Origin: Alphaproteobacteria bacterium
GTDB lineage: Bacteria > Pseudomonadota > Alphaproteobacteria > SHVP01
NCBI GenBank assembly: GCA_026421105.1
Contig: JAPKDI010000019.1
Location: 1-11,887 of the forward strand
Direction: 5' to 3'
Length of the DNA stretch: 11,887 nt
Of the stretch, positions 7,456 through 11,887 are shown piece by piece. Both the position numbers and the translations under genes were made by a program. Under the pieces are notes generated by a model. The model did no database searches and had not been told where the DNA came from. It saw nothing but the letters and a program-made list of their open reading frames with translations. Every line of letters starts with the position of its first letter. Position 1 is the stretch's first letter.

Positions 7456-8400
7456 CTATCGAGCCGGCACGTCGTTAACAACGGCGGGGATCGACTTTAG
7501 GTAGATGGTGATCGCGTCAAGATCCGCACGAGACAGATCCTTCAGCCCATGTTGAATAACCTCTTCCATGGAACCCTGAACATTGTCGAAATCCGGTTTA
7601 AAGCCGGTTTGCAGAAGATTGACGATGTCTGACTGCGACCAATTCCCGATACCCGTCCGCGGGTCCGGCGTGATATTTGGGGCTCTTGCCCCCTCTGGAC
7701 CATCCAAAGTGCCCGCAAGAAACATCCCACCGCGCACGCCACCCAGGAAGTTGCGGGGCGTATGACATTCTCCGCAGTGGGTTGCTGCACCCACAAGATA
7801 GCGCCCACGGTTCCACTCCGAGCTCTGCGCCGGGTCTTTCGGTTCTGGCCACCGATCGAAGAAAAGCAGTTTCCAGAAGAACTGAGCGAAACGAAGATTG
7901 AATGGGAACGGGACGTCGTGCGGCAAAGCCTCGCGTCGAACGGGTTCTAATGAAAACAGGAATGCCTTTAGGTCTAGAACATCAGCGTCGGATAGGCCGG
8001 TGTAAGCGGTATAGGGAAACACCGGAAAATAGTGCTGGCCGGATGGGCTGACCCCCTCGCGCAACGCCCGCGAAAAATCGGCATCTGTCCACGAGCCAAT
8101 GCCAGTCTCCAGGTCTGGTGTAATGTTGGGTGAATAGAACGTGCCAAAGGGCGTCTTCAGGGCCCGCCCGCCTGCGTACGACGGCCCCTCGCCTTCGAAG
8201 TCGGTATGGCACGAAATACAGCCGGCCATCTTCGCCACGTAAGCGCCGCGTGAGATGTCCTGAGCGGTCGCGGGACTACCGTACATCGCCTGTCCAACCA
8301 GGAACGCGAGTGCTGTCAGGGACCGCGCGCCGGCGCTCCCTGACAGCGAAATTGACGCTCTAGGGCTGGTTCGCTCGGAACTGCTTATGGCACGCACCAC
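7456..8400 (-). CDS. Diheme c-type cytochrome, periplasmic electron carrier
   Basis: This 314-residue protein has two covalent heme sites, CISCH (61-65) and CGECH (209-213), in two related class I-like domains. Each domain carries the motif PNITPDxxTGIGxW (91-104 and 241-254), which indicates an internal duplication. It resembles the cytochrome subunits that take electrons from periplasmic dehydrogenases, but no dehydrogenase gene is in view. A signal peptide core (LTALAFLVGQAMYG, 28-41) precedes a likely cut after SPATA-Q. Met278 is a plausible distal ligand for heme 2. No Met occurs between the two heme sites, so heme 1 may use another ligand such as His123 or be pentacoordinate. The only ordinary start codons ahead of the signal core are adjacent GTGs at 8400 and 8397, with a weak RBS and an unusually long n-region. 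Both lie inside the c-prime gene, over its heme-site codons. The start is therefore uncertain. Confidence 0.85.
   Translation of the reverse strand: MVRAISSSERTSPRASISLSGSAGARSLTALAFLVGQAMYGSPATAQDISRGAYVAKMAGCISCHTDFEGEGPSYAGGRALKTPFGTFYSPNITPDLETGIGSWTDADFSRALREGVSPSGQHYFPVFPYTAYTGLSDADVLDLKAFLFSLEPVRREALPHDVPFPFNLRFAQFFWKLLFFDRWPEPKDPAQSSEWNRGRYLVGAATHCGECHTPRNFLGGVRGGMFLAGTLDGPEGARAPNITPDPRTGIGNWSQSDIVNLLQTGFKPDFDNVQGSMEEVIQHGLKDLSRADLDAITIYLKSIPAVVNDVPAR
8312..8347. repeat. Perfect 11-base inverted repeat in the signal-peptide codons
   Basis: GCTGTCAGGGA (8312-8322) and TCCCTGACAGC (8337-8347) are exact reverse complements around a 14-base GC-only loop that contains the self-complementary GCGCCGGCGC. 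On the minus strand it begins 12 bases after the cytochrome c-prime stop and lies within the first codons of the diheme cytochrome. It could end or protect the c-prime transcript, or limit read-through or translation of the next gene. No T-run follows on the minus strand, so a classical intrinsic terminator is unlikely. Confidence 0.6.
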
Positions 8401-8834
8401 ACTGTTGACCCACTGCTCCCATATTCTGTCTCACACCAGCCATATCGCCGGCAGCTGCAGCGGTGGCTAGGTTCTTACCAACCGCTTGCAGAGCTTCAAT
8501 GATGCTCACTACTTGTTCTTTTTCATTAATGAATTTTGACTTGAGCCGCGATCCCGCGTCCGATCCCTTTGGAAATCAGTCACCGTACATTCCTGCTAGG
8601 CACACCGAGTGCGGAACCATGAGCAGTGAGATCAGCCTTGTTGCCGACTTTCCCCTGCAAAATAGCCCCAATCGATCCTATGCGGGCTCCCATAGCCCGC
8701 ATGACCCCGACAAGGTACTTCACCGCTCGCCAACCTTCGCCTTCTATCATGCGCTCCTGGGCTTGCGCTGCACCCGCAGCATACCCAACGGCAACAACAG
8801 CCGCCGCAAAGATCCGTCCAAAACCGGTATGCAT
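8360..8834 (-). pseudogene. Cytochrome c-prime (class II c-type cytochrome), disrupted by frameshift and in-frame stop
   Basis: The ATG at 8834 (AGGGA 8 bases upstream) begins a 157-codon cytochrome c-prime. It has a signal peptide cut after AAQA, a first helix pair (WRAVKYLVGVMRAMGARIG and SIGAILQGK), and a C-terminal heme site VGQQCGACHKQFR (141-153, CGACH at 145-149) just before TAG at 8362-8360. The natural frame runs off after HGSALGV and would stop at 8580. Removing one C at 8599-8600 restores LAGMYGD, but the next codon is TGA (8578-8576) where the family usually has Leu, and FPKGSDAG then follows in frame. Two lesions within 25 bases leave the protein without its heme site. Class II c cytochromes bind heme in a four-helix bundle and are linked to NO binding or electron transfer. 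The last 41 bases overlap the diheme cytochrome gene. Sequencing error is an alternative explanation; programmed recoding would have to handle both lesions and is unlikely. Confidence 0.82.
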
Positions 8835-8860
8835 TAAGAAATTCCCTGCCCCAAGGTTAG

Positions 8861-8891
8861 CTCGTCCTTTCGCAAACACGCGAAGGACGGG
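8861..8891. other. Stable hairpin between the small broken gene and the cytochrome c-prime gene
   Basis: CGTCCTT (8863-8869) pairs with AAGGACG (8883-8889), and CGC (8871-8873) with GCG (8880-8882), around a six-base loop and one bulged T. A G-T and a C-G pair can extend the outside (8861-8862 with 8890-8891). On the minus strand it starts 1 base after the TAA of the small broken gene (8893) and ends 26 bases before the c-prime ATG. A terminator or RNA-processing stem between the two is plausible, but there is no T-run. Confidence 0.45.
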
Positions 8892-8892
8892 G

Positions 8893-9164
8893 TTATACCG
8901 TCGGAGGGGTGATTCTCACGCTCTTGGGCATCAAGCCGTAACCATCGACCTTGCCATGGGCACGAACAAGGCTCTGCATCAAGTCCCCTGAAGTTCGAAC
9001 ACCACCTAATGATCGCGTAAAGGGTTGTTCTTCGACATGCGGATGGAGCAACGTCCGGGTGCGGAGAACTCGCCCACCAGGGGCTGCCTTCTCCCACTTA
9101 TCGGCATAGTGTTCCCATCCGGTGCAGCATGGCGCACCCTGACATCGAACCGGTATAGTTCCAC
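8893..9164 (-). pseudogene. Small unrecognised gene, probably frameshifted (about 90 codons)
   Basis: I do not recognise the family. The segment 9105-8896 encodes a protein-like stretch ending in TAA at 8895-8893, including YADKWEKAAPGG, HPHVEEQPFTRSLGGV and GYGLMPKSVRITPP. That frame has no usable start upstream of it. A second frame, from GTG at 9164, gives MELYRFDVRVRHAAPDGNT and runs straight into YADKWEK if one T is restored near 9108 (AACACT-ATGCC read as AACACT-TATGCC). The joined product would be about 90 soluble residues without a signal peptide. The gene lies upstream of the cytochrome c-prime gene on the same strand and is followed at once by a hairpin. No clear RBS precedes the GTG, so the true N-terminus is uncertain. 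It could instead be a short intact peptide from an internal TTG or ATG, or chance open frame; the residue pattern at the junction argues for a real, broken gene. Confidence 0.45.
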
Positions 9165-9247
9165 CAGGTCGACGTAACTTTAACCGCGACCATATCGGTG
9201 CTGCCCGCGCCGGCTGGTACCGCTTACGTCAGCAGGCTCAAACCAAT

Positions 9248-9261
9248 TAGGAGTTCTCCTA
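9248..9261. promoter_or_regulatory. Palindrome over the Shine-Dalgarno of the LOG gene
   Basis: TAGGAGTTCTCCTA is a 14-base near-perfect palindrome (six-base arms around TT). It contains AGGAG (9249-9253), which is the RBS for the ATG at 9267 but at a long spacing of 13 bases. In RNA the CTCCT half could pair with AGGAG and lower translation; as DNA it could be a repressor site. The interval 9165-9266, between this gene and the divergent small broken gene, shows no other clear promoter. Confidence 0.4.
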
Positions 9262-9266
9262 TTCCC

Positions 9267-9851
9267 ATGGCGCGCGTTACCTCCCTCTGCGTTTACTGCG
9301 CGTCGAGTATCAAGGTTGATCAAGCCTACCAAGATGCTGCCGTCGAGCTCGGCACTATTATGGCCCAACAAGGTGTCAGGTTGGTGTTCGGCGGCGGCCG
9401 GGTGGGCTTGATGGGACTTCTCGCAGATGCCGTCATGGCTGGTGGGGGCGAAGTCGTCGGGGTCATTCCGCGGCATCTCGACGAGGCGGAGATTGGCCAC
9501 CAAGGCGTCACGGAATTGCACGTCGTGGACAATATGCACGTGCGCAAAGAAATGATGTTTCGCCTTGCTGACGCAGTCGCCGTATTGCCTGGTGGACTAG
9601 GCACACTTGATGAAACCTTCGAGATGATCACGTGGCGGCAATTGGGGCTCCACGACAAACCGATCTTGATCGTAGATGTCGGAGGATTTTGGCAGCCATT
9701 CCTCGATCTTGTGGATCACGTTTGCGACACGGGGTTCGCGTCGCCTAAGGCGCGCGAGCTATTCACCACCGTGGCCTCGGTCGACGAACTCTTGCCAACG
9801 ATTCGCGCCCTACCCGAGCCAAAAGTGGTGCCATTTTTGGACCGGATCTAA
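9267..9851 (+). CDS. LOG-family (TIGR00730) nucleoside 5'-monophosphate phosphoribohydrolase
   Basis: This 194-residue cytosolic Rossmann-fold enzyme belongs to the Lonely Guy family, which releases the free base from cytokinin riboside monophosphates or AMP-like nucleotides. The N-terminus (SLCVYCASS) and GGGRVGLMG form the nucleotide-binding part. The diagnostic motif PGGLGTLDE is at 108-116 with the catalytic Glu116, and the partner Arg93 is in VRKEMM. The length is normal for the family. The ATG at 9267 is chosen because the family core begins within a few residues and AGGAG lies upstream. An in-frame start at 9198 would add 23 residues of no family character. In bacteria the physiological substrate is often unclear, so purine nucleotide turnover is the safe reading. 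The gene precedes icd on the same strand by 116 bases. Confidence 0.9.
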   Translation: MARVTSLCVYCASSIKVDQAYQDAAVELGTIMAQQGVRLVFGGGRVGLMGLLADAVMAGGGEVVGVIPRHLDEAEIGHQGVTELHVVDNMHVRKEMMFRLADAVAVLPGGLGTLDETFEMITWRQLGLHDKPILIVDVGGFWQPFLDLVDHVCDTGFASPKARELFTTVASVDELLPTIRALPEPKVVPFLDRI

Positions 9852-9878
9852 GCCCAGGTCCGACCTACACTTGGGCTT
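9850..9878 (+). terminator. Weak hairpin after the LOG gene
   Basis: AAGCCCA (9850-9856, starting in the stop codon) pairs perfectly with TGGGCTT (9872-9878). An inner GGT/ACC pairing is possible in the 15-base loop. No T-run follows, so it is at best a Rho-assisted end or a stabilising stem. Confidence 0.35.
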
Positions 9879-9904
9879 GAACCGACGCGCTCCGATGTTA
9901 TTGT
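9877..9904 (+). promoter_or_regulatory. Possible sigma-70-type promoter for icd
   Basis: TTGAAC (9877-9882) and TATTGT (9899-9904) are separated by 16 bases. Each matches four of six consensus positions. The pair lies about 60 bases upstream of the icd ATG in the only non-coding interval before it. The -35 overlaps the outer arm of the preceding hairpin. The match is weak, so this is a suggestion only. Confidence 0.3.
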
Positions 9905-9967
9905 GCGCCACCCTCGGCCTTGGCCGGACCCCATTTATTAGCCCCAAACACAAGGGAGCCCCGCCCA

Positions 9968-11182
9968 ATGGCGAAGATTAAGGTCGAAAACCCCGTCGTG
10001 GAACTCGATGGCGACGAGATGACACGGATCATTTGGCATTTCATCAAAGACAAACTGATCCTGCCCTACATCGATATCGACCTAAAGTACTATGACCTCG
10101 GGATCGAATCGCGGGACGATACGGACGATCAAATCACGATCGACTGCGCAGAAGCGATCAAGAAGTACGGGGTCGGGGTCAAGTGCGCCACGATTACGCC
10201 GGACGAGGACCGTGTAGAAGAATTTGGCCTCAAGAAGATGTGGCGTTCGCCAAACGGCACGATTCGCAACATCTTGGGCGGCACAGTCTTTCGTGAGCCG
10301 ATTATCTGCCAAAATGTGCCTCGGCTTGTCCCCGGCTGGACCCATCCAATTGTCATCGGGCGTCACGCATTTGGCGACCAGTATCGTGCAACCGATTTCG
10401 TCGTTCCCGGCAAGGGCAAGCTTACGGTTCGTTTTGAGCCTGAAGACGGCGGCGCGCCAATCGAACACGAGGTGTTCAACTTCCCGGGCGGCGGCGTCGC
10501 CATGGCAATGTACAACTTAGACGACTCAATCCGCGGATTTGCTCGAGCTTGCATGAACTACGGCCTCGCACGTAAATGGCCGGTCTACCTCTCGACCAAA
10601 AACACGATCCTGAAAGCCTATGACGGGCGATTCAAAGATCTTTTCGAGGAAGTGTTCCAGGCCGAGTTCAAAACGCAATTCGACGCCGCGGGCATCATTT
10701 ACGAGCATCGACTGATTGACGACATGGTTGCTGCGGCCATGAAGTGGAGCGGCGAGTTCGTTTGGGCCTGCAAGAATTACGACGGCGATGTTCAGTCCGA
10801 TACGGTCGCCCAGGGCTTCGGCTCGTTGGGCCTGATGACATCCGTTCTTATGACGCCCGATGGCAATACAGTCGAAGCCGAAGCCGCACATGGCACGGTG
10901 ACACGACACTATAGAATGCATCAAAAAGGCGAGGAGACCTCAACTAATCCGATCGCCTCGATATTTGCCTGGACGCGCGGCCTCATGCATCGCGCCAAGC
11001 TCGATGGGAATGACCCGCTTCACAACTTTGCGCAGACATTGGAAACGGTCTGTGTGAGTTCCGTCGAAAACGGCCACATGACGAAGGATCTCGCCCTGCT
11101 GGTCGGCCCCGATCAAAAGTGGCTGACCACCAATCAGTTTCTCGACAAACTGGACGAGGGTCTCCAGAAAGCCATGAGCTAG
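9968..11182 (+). CDS. icd: NADP-dependent isocitrate dehydrogenase (homodimeric, eukaryote-like type)
   Basis: This 404-residue cytosolic TCA-cycle enzyme converts isocitrate and NADP+ to 2-oxoglutarate, CO2 and NADPH. It follows the human IDH1-like form closely: the substrate loop SPNGTIRN, the Arg in VFREPI, and Arg132 in [14 protein letters not shown], which has the same number as the substrate-binding Arg of human IDH1. It also has [16 protein letters not shown] (from 209), the catalytic Lys within that motif, the metal-binding Asp residues in YDGDVQSD, and the NADP-selecting [10 protein letters not shown] (307-316). No key residue is missing. The ATG at 9968 is chosen because AAGGGAG lies about 10 bases upstream and [20 protein letters not shown] is the normal N-terminus; a TTG at 9920 would add 16 unlikely residues. 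The gene ends 6 bases from the stop of the convergent 71-codon gene, with no clear terminator between them. Confidence 0.97.
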   Translation: MAKIKVENPVVELDGDEMTRIIWHFIKDKLILPYIDIDLKYYDLGIESRDDTDDQITIDCAEAIKKYGVGVKCATITPDEDRVEEFGLKKMWRSPNGTIRNILGGTVFREPIICQNVPRLVPGWTHPIVIGRHAFGDQYRATDFVVPGKGKLTVRFEPEDGGAPIEHEVFNFPGGGVAMAMYNLDDSIRGFARACMNYGLARKWPVYLSTKNTILKAYDGRFKDLFEEVFQAEFKTQFDAAGIIYEHRLIDDMVAAAMKWSGEFVWACKNYDGDVQSDTVAQGFGSLGLMTSVLMTPDGNTVEAEAAHGTVTRHYRMHQKGEETSTNPIASIFAWTRGLMHRAKLDGNDPLHNFAQTLETVCVSSVENGHMTKDLALLVGPDQKWLTTNQFLDKLDEGLQKAMS

Positions 11183-11188
11183 AGCTGA

Positions 11189-11404
11189 TTATTTTCCACG
11201 GCGCTTTTCTTCTACTTCGTTGAATTCGTTGCTTAAGTGCTCGGTTTTCCAGGCGAACCGCTCTTTGGCAACATGGGTGATCTGATCATTTAGATTCGGG
11301 TCGCCCTCCATCAACGTGTGAAAGTCGTCTGCGTGTCCGGACACTAGTATCCGATATGCGTTTTGCATAATTATTCGGTCGTTGCGCGCGCTCATAGACA
11401 CCAA
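11189..11404 (-). CDS. Small charged protein of unknown function downstream of alaS
   Basis: The product is 71 residues from the TTG at 11404, or 68 from the ATG at 11395, which is the more likely start. I do not recognise a family. It has no signal peptide, membrane segment or cysteine. It looks mostly helical, with a charged C-terminal half (THVAKERFAWKTEHLSNEF, then NEVEEKRRGK). The TTG immediately follows the alaS stop and the ATG begins 9 bases after it, so the gene is probably read from the alaS transcript by coupling; no strong RBS is present. Its position, squeezed between alaS and the end of icd with 6 bases to spare, suggests a real gene and not chance open frame. It could be a housekeeping accessory protein, but nothing in the sequence shows a role. 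Confidence 0.55.
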   Translation of the reverse strand: MVSMSARNDRIIMQNAYRILVSGHADDFHTLMEGDPNLNDQITHVAKERFAWKTEHLSNEFNEVEEKRRGK

Positions 11405-11887
11405 CTACGCGCCCGCACCAATGGCCTGTTCTACGGCTGCGAGAGCTTCATCGAGGGCTGCGGCATTTGGCCCACCGGCTTGCGCCATGTCCGGGCGGCC
11501 GCCGCCGCCCTTGCCCCCAAGTACTGTTGCACCAATTTTTACCAAGGCGACCGCATCGAAGCGATCTACCAGATCTGAGGTAACGCCGACGACAAGAGCA
11601 GCTTTACCATCCGCAGCCGTTGCGATCGCTATCACGCCTGATCCCAAAGATTTCTTCGCATCATCGGCCATCCCTCGGAGCTCTTTTGGCGGCACGCCAT
11701 CCAGCGCCCGGGCGGTGAACTTGACCCCGTTAACGTCACGCACCTCTGAACCGCCTTGCGAGCCACCTGCTGCCATCGCCCGTCGCGTCTCCGAAAGTTC
11801 TCGCTCGAGTCGTTTACGGTCATCGAGCAAACCGGAGACTCGTTCGGAAAGCTCCGCTGGCGCACTTTTGATAAGGATGGCTGCCTC
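11405..11887 (-). CDS. alaS: Alanyl-tRNA synthetase, C-terminal part (gene continues beyond the window)
   Basis: The last 160 codons are present, open to the window edge at 11887 and ending with TAG at 11407-11405. Alanyl-tRNA synthetase charges tRNA-Ala in the cytosol. The visible part starts in the helical linker (ELSERVSGLLDDRKRLERE), a likely coiled coil. It then has the C-terminal C-Ala/DHHA1 domain (VNGVKFTARALDGVPPKEL, VVGVTSDLVDRFDA) with the glycine-rich motif GGKGGGGRPDMAQAGG, which is diagnostic of bacterial AlaRS. The terminal helix (AALDEALAAVEQAIGAGA) is normal, so the 3' end is intact. The catalytic and editing domains lie outside the window. The small unknown gene follows directly. 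Confidence 0.95.
   Translation of the reverse strand, partial: EAAILIKSAPAELSERVSGLLDDRKRLERELSETRRAMAAGGSQGGSEVRDVNGVKFTARALDGVPPKELRGMADDAKKSLGSGVIAIATAADGKAALVVGVTSDLVDRFDAVALVKIGATVLGGKGGGGRPDMAQAGGPNAAALDEALAAVEQAIGAGA

Noticed and set aside
8576..8578. TGA read as Trp (alternative genetic code)
   Set aside because: TGA is a normal stop elsewhere in the window (end of the adaptor gene at 1104-1106), and the c-prime gene also needs a frame correction.
8360..8834. Programmed frameshifting or stop-codon readthrough to make full-length cytochrome c-prime
   Set aside because: Both a +1 correction and a TGA readthrough would be needed within 25 bases, and no slippery sequence or known recoding element is visible. 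Decay or sequencing error is simpler.
8626..8991. A 121-codon plus-strand frame over the broken cytochrome region
   Set aside because: It is antisense to recognisable cytochrome c-prime codons and runs through the hairpin and the small broken gene; the product has no family features.
9198..9266. A 23-residue N-terminal extension of the LOG protein
   Set aside because: The extension has no family character, and the ATG at 9267 with AGGAG upstream starts right before the conserved core.
9920..9967. A 16-residue N-terminal extension of isocitrate dehydrogenase from a TTG
   Set aside because: The ATG at 9968 has a good RBS and gives the normal N-terminus and length of the family.
1..11887. tRNA, rRNA, CRISPR arrays, insertion sequences, attachment sites, defence or secretion systems
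   Set aside because: No cloverleaf, spaced direct repeats, transposase, integrase or nuclease genes were seen. Almost all bases belong to the genes listed, and gaps are short apart from 8835-9266, which is accounted for above.

Overview
The window looks like a chromosomal segment of an alphaproteobacterium with a GC content somewhat above 50% (estimated by eye). Three things point there: a 404-residue eukaryote-like homodimeric NADP-isocitrate dehydrogenase, alaS lying next to icd, and an Atm1-type half transporter beside a LysM/Ig-like envelope protein and a LOG-family gene. This placement is inference from gene families and gene order, not from a database search.

Layout. Bases 9-4291 (+) hold a two-gene RND efflux unit, a periplasmic adaptor and an inner-membrane pump, coupled by a 4-base TTGA stop/start overlap. 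The pump gene meets the Atm1-like ABC exporter gene (-) tail to tail with no base between the two stop codons, and both stop codons lie inside one hairpin. Continuing on the minus strand are a membrane-anchored protein with Ig-like modules and a C-terminal LysM domain (6287-7369), a diheme cytochrome c (7456-8400), and a cytochrome c-prime gene (8360-8834) that does not read through. It carries one extra base and one in-frame TGA, while its signal peptide, four-helix body and C-terminal CGACH heme site remain recognisable. Just upstream on the same strand, 8893-9164 holds the remains of a small gene of unknown family that also needs one frame correction. On the plus strand follow a LOG-family phosphoribohydrolase (9267-9851) and icd (9968-11182). 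The window closes on the minus strand with a 71-codon unrecognised gene (11189-11404) and the 3' end of alaS (11405 to the window edge).

How it works together. The RND pair and the Atm1-like exporter are separate export systems, of unknown small molecules and probably of glutathione-linked metals or persulfides. The cytochrome pair would act in periplasmic electron transfer or NO/oxidant handling, but the c-prime member appears broken. LOG, icd and alaS are housekeeping functions. The most unusual stretch is 8312-9164, which combines three reading-frame lesions, an overlap of a heme-site coding region with the next gene's N-terminus, and two strong hairpins. It looks like a decaying redox module set among healthy housekeeping genes. 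An alternative explanation is locally poor sequence quality. I found no defence system, CRISPR array, tRNA, rRNA, insertion sequence or attachment site.
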